This document shows positions 35,063-44,118 of a DNA stretch of 64,000 bases, in pieces. Positions within the stretch are counted from its first letter, which is position 1; each line of letters begins with the position of its first letter. A model generated the notes under the pieces. That model saw nothing but the letters and a program-made list of their open reading frames with translations, ran no database searches and was not told the DNA's origin. Source of the stretch: Sulfuricurvum sp. PC08-66 (GTDB taxonomy: Bacteria > Campylobacterota > Campylobacteria > Campylobacterales > Sulfurimonadaceae); contig JQIT01000002.1 in the NCBI GenBank assembly GCA_000830255.1, positions 425,507 to 489,506 of the forward strand. The letters run 5' to 3'. Position numbers and translations under genes: made by a program.

Positions 35063-35100
35063 TCGCGCTCAAAATGCCTTAGAAAGGGAATTAAACTCGT

Positions 35101-36717
35101 ATGGAACTACGCACAATGGAAAAAATCGACTCTTCAATAGGCTTTTCGCGCCAAGACTCGATAAAGCTCTCTTTAGGATTGATTTTCATCCTTGCTATTA
35201 TGATTCTTGTTTCGTTGCAACACGGCACAAACAGCTCCGTCCTTATCGTCGCCGCAATGATTGGTGGCTACATGGCGATGAATATCGGCGCCAATGATGT
35301 CGCCAACAACGTGGGGCCTGCTGTCGGTTCAGGCGCAGTTACGCTTATTGGGGCTATTACCATTGCCGCTATTTTCGAAGCCGCTGGGGCGCTTATCGCA
35401 GGTGGTGATGTCGTGAACACCATCCAAAAAGGCATCATCGACCCTGTGATGCTCGATGATAGCCAAATGTTCGTTTGGGTAATGCTAGCGGCACTTTTGG
35501 CTGCAGCACTTTGGCTCAATCTCGCTACAGCATTAGGCGCACCTGTATCGACTACACACTCTATCGTAGGCGCAGTGGTAGGTTCGGGTATCGCCGCGGC
35601 TGGGTTTGAGATTGTCAATTGGAATACCATGGGGCAAATAATCGCCTCATGGGTTATCTCCCCTCTTATGGGTGGAGTAATTGCCGCGCTCTTTTTGTAC
35701 ATCATCAAAGTTCGTATCACCCTTCGCAACGATATGATTGATGCGGCACAACGCAACGTTCCTCTATTGGTTGCCATTATGGCGCTCTCTTTTACCATCT
35801 ATATTACCCTCAAAGGGTTCAAACAGATTTGGCCTCAAATTGTCTCTATCTTCTCTTTTTTACCCCAAGCGTCTAAACCCTCCTTTGGTGTCGCCTTCAC
35901 CATTGGTATGGTTGTTGCCATTCTCACCTATTTTTTTATGCGTCGCTATGTACACAACAAACGCCCATCGTTGACCAACAATCGCGAAAGCATCAATACA
36001 CTCTTCACCGTTCCACTCATTTTTGCCGCGGCGCTTTTGAGCTTCGCACACGGTGCCAATGATGTTGCCAATGCCGTAGGTCCTTTGGCGGCTATTTACG
36101 ATGCGCTCAACAGTGGCGCTATCAATACCAAAGTAGGCATCCCCTATTGGATAATGCTCATAGGTGCATTAGGAATTGTTGTAGGGTTGGCACTTTACGG
36201 TCCCAAACTTATCCGCACCGTAGGCTCTGAGATTACCGAGCTTGACCGCATGCGTGCCTTTTCGATTGCTTTGGCGGCGGCAATTACTGTCATCGTCGCT
36301 TCTTGGCTCAAACTCCCTGTCTCCTCGACGCACATTGCCGTAGGTGGGGTCTTTGGGGTGGGATTGTTGCGTGAATGGTTGTTGCGTCGTGATGTTAAAA
36401 ACATCGATGCCGATTCGCTCTATATGATGAAACATGACCACGAAAACCTCGATGAGTTTATCAATCGCTTCAAGCAAGCCTCCAAAGAGGAGCAAGATGC
36501 GATGATCAAAGCGGTCAAAAACAAAAAATCAAAAATCAGCCGCTCGCTAGAGCTTAATAATATTGAGCGTAAACGTCTACGTAAGCTCTTCCAACAAGAG
36601 CTTGTCAAACGCAGCGCCATCAAAAAAATCATCGCAGCATGGCTCATTACCGTACCTGCTTCTGCCTTTTTGTCCGCCTTTTTGTACTTCACTATCAAAG
36701 GGTACTTGCAACCCTGA
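35101..36717 (+). CDS. pit: PiT-family inorganic phosphate transporter
   Basis: This low-affinity phosphate permease uses a proton or sodium gradient. The 538-residue protein has the duplicated PiT signature: GANDVANNVGPAVGSGAVT in the first half and HGANDVANAVGPLAAI in the second. There are about ten to twelve hydrophobic helices. A charged cytoplasmic segment (about 435-500, rich in Lys/Glu) precedes the last helix. The upstream gene encodes a likely phosphate porin. Possible substrates in the family include phosphate and sulfate, with phosphate most likely here. Confidence 0.93.
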   Translation: MELRTMEKIDSSIGFSRQDSIKLSLGLIFILAIMILVSLQHGTNSSVLIVAAMIGGYMAMNIGANDVANNVGPAVGSGAVTLIGAITIAAIFEAAGALIAGGDVVNTIQKGIIDPVMLDDSQMFVWVMLAALLAAALWLNLATALGAPVSTTHSIVGAVVGSGIAAAGFEIVNWNTMGQIIASWVISPLMGGVIAALFLYIIKVRITLRNDMIDAAQRNVPLLVAIMALSFTIYITLKGFKQIWPQIVSIFSFLPQASKPSFGVAFTIGMVVAILTYFFMRRYVHNKRPSLTNNRESINTLFTVPLIFAAALLSFAHGANDVANAVGPLAAIYDALNSGAINTKVGIPYWIMLIGALGIVVGLALYGPKLIRTVGSEITELDRMRAFSIALAAAITVIVASWLKLPVSSTHIAVGGVFGVGLLREWLLRRDVKNIDADSLYMMKHDHENLDEFINRFKQASKEEQDAMIKAVKNKKSKISRSLELNNIERKRLRKLFQQELVKRSAIKKIIAAWLITVPASAFLSAFLYFTIKGYLQP

Positions 36718-36797
36718 GTGTGGCTGCAATCCCTAAACTCTCTCTAAACCTTTGGCTCTATAATGCCGTGATATTTTCAGTATAAGGAGACCTTATT

Positions 36798-37826
36798 ATG
36801 CCCTTCTCTGCCTCCAAACGCAAAGGCACCCTCAATGGGATTCTTTTCGTAGCGATTTTCGCCGCCGCTGCGACCTTTATCGCCAAAATCCCTTTTATCG
36901 AACATCTGCACATCTCACCTTTGGTTGTGGGTATTGTGTTGGGGATTTTTTATGCCAATACACTTCACAACACTATCCCCTCAGCATGGGAGGGTGGCAT
37001 CACCTTTTCGGGCAAAAAAATATTGCGTTTTGCAATTGTCTTTTATGGCTTCAACATCACCTTCCAACAAATCGCTGATGTAGGCATGGCGGGTTTTATG
37101 GTTTCATTAGTGATGTTAGTCAGTACCTTTATCATCGGTACCATCGCTGGAATGCGTCTCTTTAAAATGGATCGTGATACTTCGATGCTTACGGCATCGG
37201 GCGCGGCAGTGTGTGGAGCGGCGGCGGTTGCAGCGACAGAACCAGTCCTCAATGCCCAATCGCACAAAGTAGGTGTTGCTGTGGGCATGGTAGTGCTTTT
37301 TGGCACCATCGCCATGTTTGTATATCCCCTTATGTACCCGTTTTTGGATATGGATCCTGCCACTTTTGGTATCTACGTGGGCGGTACCATCCATGAAGTA
37401 GCACAAGTCGTAGCCGTAGGTGGTGCTATCGAGGGTGCTGCTGACAATGCCGTCATCGTCAAGATGACCCGCGTCATGCTCATCGCACCTATGCTTATCT
37501 TATTAGGTCTCTACATCTCCTACATGGCAAAACGCCAAGGGGGCGCAGGTGCCAAATTACAATTGGTGATTCCATGGTTTGCCGTCTATTTTGTCGGCAT
37601 GGCAGGGGTCAATTCACTTGCACTCATTCCTGACAATATTGTCCACATTATCCGTGAAATCGACACCTTTTTGCTCACCGTAGCCATGACAGCACTGGGG
37701 ATGAATACACGCTTTGCCAAATTCAAAGAGCTTGGTGCGGCACCCCTCTACACAGCGACGTTGATGTTTGCATGGTTGGTCATCGGAGGCTATTTCGTGA
37801 CACTTTGGGCGGTAAAACTCTTTTAG
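36798..37826 (+). CDS. YeiH-family putative exporter
   Basis: The 342-residue inner-membrane protein of the UPF0324/YeiH family (putative sulfate exporter) has about ten hydrophobic segments and the family motifs PLVVGIVLGI, GVALGVxxV-like stretches, SGAAVCGAAAVAATEP and GGTIHEVAQVVAVGG. The transported compound is not experimentally settled; sulfonates or sulfate-related anions have been suggested. It lies downstream of pit with its own leader (TATAAGGAGACC before ATG), so it may be separately transcribed. Confidence 0.88.
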   Translation: MPFSASKRKGTLNGILFVAIFAAAATFIAKIPFIEHLHISPLVVGIVLGIFYANTLHNTIPSAWEGGITFSGKKILRFAIVFYGFNITFQQIADVGMAGFMVSLVMLVSTFIIGTIAGMRLFKMDRDTSMLTASGAAVCGAAAVAATEPVLNAQSHKVGVAVGMVVLFGTIAMFVYPLMYPFLDMDPATFGIYVGGTIHEVAQVVAVGGAIEGAADNAVIVKMTRVMLIAPMLILLGLYISYMAKRQGGAGAKLQLVIPWFAVYFVGMAGVNSLALIPDNIVHIIREIDTFLLTVAMTALGMNTRFAKFKELGAAPLYTATLMFAWLVIGGYFVTLWAVKLF

Positions 37827-37875
37827 TTTTCCCCCTTCTGGTCGATAGTACCCTTACGAATAAAAGGATACTCTG

Positions 37876-38331
37876 ATGTCTACTCCTGATGAAAAAGCCA
37901 CAGAAGCTTTTCGCTCAGTCGCTACCAAATGGAATTTGGATGATATTTTGCTCTATGTACGCGACCAAAAACCTGACCACAAAGTAACTGACGCAGGTTT
38001 AGCTGTAATCTTGACTAGATTCAACACCCAAAAATCGGCGGACAAAAAATCTCCTACGGGAGAGCGTCGGGAGTTTGAGCCGTACGATATGGATTCGCGC
38101 ACCAAAAAAGGGTTTGATTTGGTCATTGCCATTGCGCAACACAAAGCCATTAGCGTGACAACGTTGGAGATGGTCAAAGCGTTTTACATCATCTACAAAG
38201 ATGTGCTACTCGATTACGATACGAAATTTACACAAATTTACGCGCACCGCATCAAAGAGGCCTACAAAGGCGGCAATGTGCGCGCACTCACCAAACGCAA
38301 AATAGAGCACGAACTCCAAGCACGCTTTTAG
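37876..38331 (+). CDS. Conserved-looking protein of unknown function
   Basis: I do not recognise this 151-residue soluble protein. It is rich in Lys, Asp and helical residues, has no signal peptide, transmembrane segment or Cys-based metal site, and contains the phrase FEPYDMDSRTKKGFDL that could be a short domain core. It has a normal ribosome-binding site (AAAGGA) and codon use like its neighbours. It starts 49 bases after the YeiH-like gene and ends six bases before the convergent purM. Confidence 0.75.
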   Translation: MSTPDEKATEAFRSVATKWNLDDILLYVRDQKPDHKVTDAGLAVILTRFNTQKSADKKSPTGERREFEPYDMDSRTKKGFDLVIAIAQHKAISVTTLEMVKAFYIIYKDVLLDYDTKFTQIYAHRIKEAYKGGNVRALTKRKIEHELQARF

Positions 38332-38337
38332 CGTCTC

Positions 38338-39333
38338 TTAGAGCATCGTTGCGCCGCGTTCGCCCTCTTTAATATACCCAATCACATAGCCGTCACTGTT
38401 TGCCAACACGGTATCGAGTGAAGCTTTGGAAACTACGAGCACCATTCCTACACCCATATTAAAGGTACGATCCATTTCGCTTGGCTCCACATAGTGCGCC
38501 ATCAAATCAAAAATGGGCAACGTTCGAATCGATTTACGCTCAACAACAGCATGCAAATGTGCAGGCAACACGCGAGGTAGGTTCTCTACGATACCGCCTC
38601 CTGTAATATGCGCCAATGCATTGATGTGGTTTTTGAGTTTTTTGAAAGTTTGGACATAGATGCGCGTAGGAGTCAAAAGCGTATCGATAAGAGGTTTACC
38701 ATCGAAGATATCCTCCATTTTCATCTCTAATTTGCCAAAAAGGAGTTTGCGCACGAGTGAAAAGCCATTGGAATGTACACCACTGCTAGGGAGTGCGACC
38801 AAAATATCTCCTGCTTTGACGTGTGAGAGTCTATCAAGCTCTGCTTTTTCCGCGATACCCACGGCAAATCCTGCCAAATCGAAATCCCCTTTTGCATACA
38901 TCCCTGGCATCTCTGCGGTCTCTCCACCGATGAGTGCGCATTGCGCCTCTTGGCATCCGCGTGCAATACCTGCGACGACTTGCGTAGCCTCATCGACCTT
39001 GAGTGCCGCAGTCGCATAATAATCGAGGAAAAACGAAGGTGTTGCGAAGTTACAAATGAGGTCATTGACACACATTGCGACCAAATCGATACCCACGGTA
39101 TCAAATCGCCCGCTCTCAATGGCCAATTTTAGCTTGGTGCCTACGCCATCGGTCGCCGCCAACATCACGGGCTCTTTGTATCCTTTGGGCAGCTCATATG
39201 CACCCGCGAAAGAGCCAATTCCCCCTAGGACGTTGGCATCGAATGTCGATTTTACAAGAGGTTTAATATTCTCAACAAAGGCATTTCCTGCATCGATATC
39301 GACACCTGCATCTTTATACGAAAGGGTACTCAT
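38338..39333 (-). CDS. purM: Phosphoribosylformylglycinamidine cyclo-ligase (AIR synthase)
   Basis: PurM closes the imidazole ring of purines, using ATP. The 331-residue protein has YKDAGVDIDAGN at the N-terminus, the ATP-binding ATDGVGTKLKLA, the acidic VAMCVNDLIC motif, GGETAEMPGMY and HITGGGIVENLPRVLP. All family landmarks are intact. It is transcribed alone, divergently from the speE-like gene. Confidence 0.97.
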   Translation of the reverse strand: MSTLSYKDAGVDIDAGNAFVENIKPLVKSTFDANVLGGIGSFAGAYELPKGYKEPVMLAATDGVGTKLKLAIESGRFDTVGIDLVAMCVNDLICNFATPSFFLDYYATAALKVDEATQVVAGIARGCQEAQCALIGGETAEMPGMYAKGDFDLAGFAVGIAEKAELDRLSHVKAGDILVALPSSGVHSNGFSLVRKLLFGKLEMKMEDIFDGKPLIDTLLTPTRIYVQTFKKLKNHINALAHITGGGIVENLPRVLPAHLHAVVERKSIRTLPIFDLMAHYVEPSEMDRTFNMGVGMVLVVSKASLDTVLANSDGYVIGYIKEGERGATML

Positions 39334-39469
39334 GGCTTCCTCATTTGGATTGGAGTTAATGCGCGATTATAACGAAGCAAAACTTGTAAATATATTCACA
39401 ACGCCCCTTTCAAAAGGGCTTAAAACAAAGATGCTAAAATCACCCAAAATTCCCTACTAAAGGCCACCA

Positions 39470-40051
39470 ATGGCAAAAGATACTGCCTATTACGAGATGC
39501 TCATACATACGCCTCTTTGCACACACAAGGCGCCCAAAAAAGTAGCCCTTTTCAGCGATGACGCGCAAGCTTGCAAGCAAGAGATGTCACGCCATGTGGG
39601 AATGCATGCTGAGGTTTTTTCGCTCTCTTCGCTAGAAAAGAGCCTCTCTTCAAGTGGTGAAAAAAATTATGATGTGGTTATCATCGACGGTGCACTGCCC
39701 AATGAGCGAACGCTTTTGGCGCACCTCAATCGAGCTACTTCCGATGAGGCTGTCGTAGCTTTTAATCACGATGCACTTTTGAGCGCGTTGGATGCTACAC
39801 GCAAGCTTTTCGATGCCGTAGGAGAGTACTACAAAATAGTCATGCCTTATGCCTATGAGGCAAACGCCACAGGCACCGCACGTGGCACACACATCTTGGC
39901 AAGTAAATTTTATCACCCTACTGCCGACATCATTTTGCAGCGCAGTGACCTTATCGATGGGCTTTCGTACTACAACAGCGATGTACATCCTGCTAGTTTC
40001 GCGCAACCCAACCGCCTACGTCAAGCTCTCAAAGGCGTAGCACGTAACTGA
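39470..40051 (+). CDS. Spermidine-synthase-like protein lacking the cofactor loop
   Basis: The 193-residue protein resembles SpeE at both ends: the start YYEMLIHTPLCTHKAPKKVALF parallels the YHEMxxHxPLxTHxxPKxVL region, and the end YYNSDVHPASFAQPN matches the conserved C-terminal motif. Between them the GGGDGG loop that binds decarboxylated SAM is replaced by SDDAQACKQE, and the N-terminal beta-strand domain is missing. Known SpeE proteins are about 280 residues. Catalysis is therefore doubtful. It heads a run of plus-strand genes (coaE, dapF, glucosaminidase-like), an order I associate with Campylobacterota. Confidence 0.75.
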   Translation: MAKDTAYYEMLIHTPLCTHKAPKKVALFSDDAQACKQEMSRHVGMHAEVFSLSSLEKSLSSSGEKNYDVVIIDGALPNERTLLAHLNRATSDEAVVAFNHDALLSALDATRKLFDAVGEYYKIVMPYAYEANATGTARGTHILASKFYHPTADIILQRSDLIDGLSYYNSDVHPASFAQPNRLRQALKGVARN

Positions 40052-40103
40052 TAGGGCTTTGCGTTTGAGCGTGTTATAATTCCCCCTTTTTTTGAGGATA
40101 TTT

Positions 40104-40703
40104 ATGCACACTTACCGCTACGCTATCGCACTTACAGGCTCTATTGCAACAGGCAAAAGCAGTGCGATTAGTTTGCTAAAACTGCACGGACTTCAATCTA
40201 TCGATGCCGATGCAGTAGCACATGCACTTTTACGTAGCGATGCAACGGCTATCGATGCGCTCTTTGAAGAGAATTTTCTCGATGCCAACGGTGCCATTCT
40301 TCGCACACGCTTGGGAGAGTATATTTTTGGCAATCCTGCTGCCAAAGCCAAACTCGAAGCCTATATGCACCCCAAAATTCGCGATGCGATTTATGAGCAG
40401 AGTCGCCGTTTTGAGGCGCTGAAATTTCCCTATCTCATCGAGATTCCACTCTTTTTTGAGACACGCTCCTATCCTATCGAGCGAAGCGTCGTCGTTTATG
40501 CACCGCGTGAGGTGCAGTTTGAACGATTGATGCAACGCAATAATTTCACCTACGAGCAAGCAAAAGCGCGTATCGATGCCCAAATGGATATCGAAACCAA
40601 AAAGAGTTTAGCAACCTATGTCATCGATAACAGCGGCAACCTCAAACAGCTCCAACGTGAATGTGAAGCTTTTGTGGATAAAATAAAAAATTCAACCTTT
40701 TAG
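40104..40703 (+). CDS. coaE: Dephospho-CoA kinase
   Basis: CoaE performs the last step of coenzyme A synthesis, phosphorylating the 3'-OH of dephospho-CoA. The 199-residue protein has the P-loop ALTGSIATGKSSA, DADAVAHALL, and the lid segment ERLMQRNNFTYEQAKARIDAQM. The start at 40104 was chosen because TGAGGAT lies eight bases before it; the frame extends upstream only to a TTG. It is the second gene of the speE-like/coaE/dapF group. Confidence 0.95.
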   Translation: MHTYRYAIALTGSIATGKSSAISLLKLHGLQSIDADAVAHALLRSDATAIDALFEENFLDANGAILRTRLGEYIFGNPAAKAKLEAYMHPKIRDAIYEQSRRFEALKFPYLIEIPLFFETRSYPIERSVVVYAPREVQFERLMQRNNFTYEQAKARIDAQMDIETKKSLATYVIDNSGNLKQLQRECEAFVDKIKNSTF

Positions 40704-40718
40704 CTAGGAGCCTCGCGC

Positions 40719-41474
40719 ATGTTTTTGGCAAAATACAACGCCAACGGAAACGATTTTGTCCTTTTTCACACCTTTGTAGCACGCGATTACTCTGCTTTGG
40801 CGAGCACACTTTGTGACCGTCAAAACGGCATTGGCGCAGATGGACTCATCGTGCTGGTACCCCACGATACCTACGATTTCCAATGGCTCTTTTACAACAG
40901 CGATGGAAGCGTAGCCAATATGTGTGGCAACGGCAGTCGCGCGTGTGCACACTACGCATTTTCGCAAGGCTTGGCCAACGCCCAGATGACCTTCTTGACG
41001 CTTGCAGGACCCATACGTGCTGTAGTCGAAGGCACTATCGTCCAAAGCGACCTCACTCCTCCCAAGCTCATCGACCAAACCATCGAAGCTTTTGGCAAAA
41101 AATGGTGGCTTATCGATACAGGCGTCCCCCATTTGGTGACGTTTGATGCAGATATTAGAGAGTTCGACATCGACCAAGCTAGAGAGTTACGCCACACTTA
41201 CAATGCCAATGTCAACATTGCCGCACTCGATGGCCAAACGGTACGTGTACGTACCTATGAACGTGGTGTCGAAAATGAGACGCTAGCGTGCGGCACAGGT
41301 ATGGCAGCGTGCTACTATCGTGCACTTTTAGAGCATAACGTCACCCAAAATCCTACCACCGTCATACCTACAGGAGGTGAGCACCTCACCCTTGCGCACA
41401 ACGGAACCACTATCACCTTCAAAGGGGCAGTTTCACACACCTTCTCCACGCAGTGGAATATGCCTGAATGGTAA
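40719..41474 (+). CDS. dapF: Diaminopimelate epimerase
   Basis: DapF converts LL- to meso-diaminopimelate for lysine and peptidoglycan. The 251-residue protein has both catalytic Cys regions, MCGNGSRACAHYA and ETLACGTGMAACYY, and the N-terminal KYNANGNDFV. It starts 15 bases after coaE with TAGGAG as ribosome-binding site. Its stop overlaps the next gene by seven bases. Confidence 0.97.
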   Translation: MFLAKYNANGNDFVLFHTFVARDYSALASTLCDRQNGIGADGLIVLVPHDTYDFQWLFYNSDGSVANMCGNGSRACAHYAFSQGLANAQMTFLTLAGPIRAVVEGTIVQSDLTPPKLIDQTIEAFGKKWWLIDTGVPHLVTFDADIREFDIDQARELRHTYNANVNIAALDGQTVRVRTYERGVENETLACGTGMAACYYRALLEHNVTQNPTTVIPTGGEHLTLAHNGTTITFKGAVSHTFSTQWNMPEW

Positions 41475-42166
41475 AACTCCTAGCGCTACTCTTTTGGGGA
41501 GCCTTTGCTTGGGCATTTGATGAGAATTTTTATGCCATCAAAGAGCCTAGTGAAAAAAAAGAGGCTTTTTTTTCACATTTGCGCCCTCTCGTAGCCCATG
41601 CACAAGACAATATCGCCCAAGAGCGGCGCTTTGTGCTCTACTATTTTTACCTCAAAGAGCATCTGTGGACCAATTTGCAAACGGAACACACCATGACCTC
41701 TTTGGCGCACAAATACCGTATAAAAGCGCCCTATCAACTAGGTCACTTTTTGCTCAAAATCGATACAGTTCCTACTCCATTAGCTTTGGCACAAGCGGCT
41801 GTTGAGAGTGGCTGGGGGGAGAGCTATTTTGTCAAGGAGGCGAATAACCTCTACGGAGAGTGGACGTGGGGCAAAAAGGGAATTATTCCACGTAATCGTG
41901 ATGCCAATATGACGCATAAAATTCGTATTTTTGAGAACTTGCAGGAGTCCGTGGAGAGCTATATGCTCAATCTCAACCGTCACTATGCCTACAAAAAATT
42001 TCGGCAAATTCGCGCCCAAAGAGCCGCACAAGGCAAACCCTTTTTGGCACGCGACGCATCACACTACCTCAAAAGCTACTCAGGACTGGGCGAGGAGTAC
42101 CCAAAACTGCTTCAAAAAGTTATTGTAGAAAACATGCTGTGCGAGCACAATACCACTAAACCTTAA
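41468..42166 (+). CDS. Bax-like glucosaminidase-domain protein
   Basis: The 232-residue exported protein (signal MVKLLALLFWGAFAWA) has a glucosaminidase/lysozyme-like domain as in E. coli Bax: PTPLALAQAAVESGWGES with the catalytic Glu, then ANNLYGEWTW, IRIFENLQESVESYMLNLN and the C-terminal YLKSYSGLGEEY. It probably cleaves peptidoglycan glycan strands in the periplasm. The start overlaps dapF, which makes meso-diaminopimelate for the same polymer, so the operon has a cell-wall theme. Confidence 0.88.
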   Translation: MVKLLALLFWGAFAWAFDENFYAIKEPSEKKEAFFSHLRPLVAHAQDNIAQERRFVLYYFYLKEHLWTNLQTEHTMTSLAHKYRIKAPYQLGHFLLKIDTVPTPLALAQAAVESGWGESYFVKEANNLYGEWTWGKKGIIPRNRDANMTHKIRIFENLQESVESYMLNLNRHYAYKKFRQIRAQRAAQGKPFLARDASHYLKSYSGLGEEYPKLLQKVIVENMLCEHNTTKP

Positions 42167-42600
42167 CTCTTTTTCTCTTTGCGATGGTAGTTACTGATGT
42201 GTCTATCGAGCGTAATAAAAACCTCTTTCATTCGCTTGGAGTGCATCACTTCGATAGAGCGAAATTTATTTACAAAGCTCAAAATTTTGCTTTTGGTGCG
42301 TAAATTTACCTCGTAGGCGACCTTACACGCTGCACCGTGTGCTTCCAAATTCCAGATACCTTCGCCCTCAAAAAGCCCACTGTAGACCAATACAATACGC
42401 TTGTTTTCGACCACCTCTAAAATACGCAGTGTAAAAGTACCCGCCAACGTTTTAACTTCTACGTAATCACCTTGGGCATCACGTTTTGAACTTACACCAC
42501 TCCACCACTTCTCGTAGTTCTCTATCTTGGTCAAAATGGCATACATCAAAAGTGATGTGTGATTGAGAATTGTTTTGTCGGTTACTTTAATAGCTATCAT
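42163..42600 (-). CDS. SRPBCC-fold (START-like) protein
   Basis: The 145-residue protein has the helix-grip pattern of the SRPBCC superfamily: an N-terminal strand, then ILTKIENYEKWWSGV (the typical W-containing start), alternating strands to GIWNLEAHGAACKVAYEV, and a long C-terminal helix. Such proteins bind hydrophobic ligands, and a ligand cannot be proposed. It is downstream of prfA by eight bases on the same strand and overlaps the convergent glucosaminidase gene by four. Confidence 0.65.
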   Translation of the reverse strand: MIAIKVTDKTILNHTSLLMYAILTKIENYEKWWSGVSSKRDAQGDYVEVKTLAGTFTLRILEVVENKRIVLVYSGLFEGEGIWNLEAHGAACKVAYEVNLRTKSKILSFVNKFRSIEVMHSKRMKEVFITLDRHISNYHRKEKKS

Positions 42601-42608
42601 ACAATCTC

Positions 42609-43676
42609 CTAGAGTCCTGATGCACTCATCAATTGGGCTTGAAAATAGGCGTGCGCTGGGTCAACCAGCTCATCGAGTAATCCACCGCTCATAATCTCAT
42701 CGAGTCGATAAAGCGTAAGCCCTATACGATGATCGGTAATGCGATTTTGTGGGTAATTATAGGTACGAATACGCGCACTTCTATCACCACTGCCCACTTG
42801 TTCTTTGCGTGCGGCACCTTCGCTTTCGAGCTGCTCTTGCATCTGCATCTCATAGAGACGCGCTTTGAGCACTTTCATAGCGGCATCTTTATTTTTGTGT
42901 TGCGATTTTCCATCTTGGTTGACTACGACAATACCTGTTGGCAAGTGCGTGATACGCACCGCACTGTCCGTGGTATTGACTGATTGCCCGCCGTTGCCCG
43001 AAGAGCGCATGACATCGATTTTGAGGTCGGTTGCATTGATCTCAATCTCGATATCATCGACCTCAGGCAAGATAGCTACGGTAATAGCAGAGGTATGTAC
43101 ACGTCCTTGAGACTCGGTAGCAGGTACACGCTGTACGCGGTGCGTGCCCCCCTCATATTTCAAGCGCGAATAGACTTTATCCCCTTTGATTAGAGCGACT
43201 ATCTCTTTGTAGCCGCCCGCATCACTTTCGGAACTGCTAATAACTTCCACTCTCCATCCTCGCACATCAGCATAACGCATGTAGGTATTGAAAAGGTTAC
43301 CGACAAAAAGTGACGCTTCATCTCCCCCCGTACCTGCACGCATCTCGAGATAGATATTGCGCTCATCATTGGGGTCTTTGGGGACAAGGAGATGCTTGAT
43401 CGTTTGCTCCACCTCAGGTAGAGCCGCTTCGACCTCTTTGAGTTCCTCTTTGGCTAACTCCCCAAGCTCAGGGTCATCCAACATCGCTTTGTTTTCGCGA
43501 ATGGTTTGAAGCATACCGATATATTGGCGAGAAGCTTCGACAATATCTTCCATGTCTGATTGCTCTTTGGAGAGGGCAGTCATTTTGGCAATATCATTGG
43601 TAATAGTGGGTTCGCAAAGGAGACGATTAATCTCTTCAAAACGGTGGATAAAAGGTAGGAGTTTCTCTTCTAGCAT
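42609..43676 (-). CDS. prfA: Peptide chain release factor 1
   Basis: RF1 reads UAA and UAG stop codons and triggers peptide release. The 355-residue protein contains [15 protein letters not shown], the GGQ loop in [18 protein letters not shown] and the [16 protein letters not shown] segment. The stop-codon reading region ([12 protein letters not shown]) is of RF1 type. It follows rpsT after 37 bases, a common arrangement in this phylum. Confidence 0.97.
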   Translation of the reverse strand: MLEEKLLPFIHRFEEINRLLCEPTITNDIAKMTALSKEQSDMEDIVEASRQYIGMLQTIRENKAMLDDPELGELAKEELKEVEAALPEVEQTIKHLLVPKDPNDERNIYLEMRAGTGGDEASLFVGNLFNTYMRYADVRGWRVEVISSSESDAGGYKEIVALIKGDKVYSRLKYEGGTHRVQRVPATESQGRVHTSAITVAILPEVDDIEIEINATDLKIDVMRSSGNGGQSVNTTDSAVRITHLPTGIVVVNQDGKSQHKNKDAAMKVLKARLYEMQMQEQLESEGAARKEQVGSGDRSARIRTYNYPQNRITDHRIGLTLYRLDEIMSGGLLDELVDPAHAYFQAQLMSASGL

Positions 43677-43713
43677 GAGGTGCGCTTAGATTAAATTGGG
43701 GGTTGGGCAAAAG

Positions 43714-43977
43714 TTACGCTATAGCGTTAACTTTTACCTGAAGGCGGCCAACACGACGTGCGGCTGTATTTTTTTTCAAAATACCTTTGCTTACAAATTT
43801 ATGTAAATCTCTGTTGGCTATTTGCATAGCAACTGCGGCTTTATCTTTATCGCCACTCTCGATTGCTTCATTAACATCACGGATGATGTTTTTGACACGA
43901 GTACGATAAAAACGATTACGCTCCGCCTTGACTTTTGTCTGACGAATACGTTTTAACGATGATTTATGACTAGCCAT
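43714..43977 (-). CDS. rpsT: 30S ribosomal protein S20
   Basis: This is an 87-residue, highly basic helical protein starting [20 protein letters not shown], with [21 protein letters not shown], the S20 hallmarks. It binds 16S rRNA early in 30S assembly. It is the first gene of an rpsT-prfA unit. An ACGCTATAGCGT inverted repeat spans the stop codon region. Confidence 0.97.
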   Translation of the reverse strand: MASHKSSLKRIRQTKVKAERNRFYRTRVKNIIRDVNEAIESGDKDKAAVAMQIANRDLHKFVSKGILKKNTAARRVGRLQVKVNAIA

Positions 43978-44118
43978 AATCGTCCTTAAGTAGAATTAGA
44001 GCGTGAATAGTAGCTTAAGCTATATTAAATAGATGTTAAAGAGCGCGCTACGTGACGCTTTTTCACACTTATTTGGGGTTTGGCTATAATCACACACTTT
44101 ATTTTTGGAGCAACAGCA

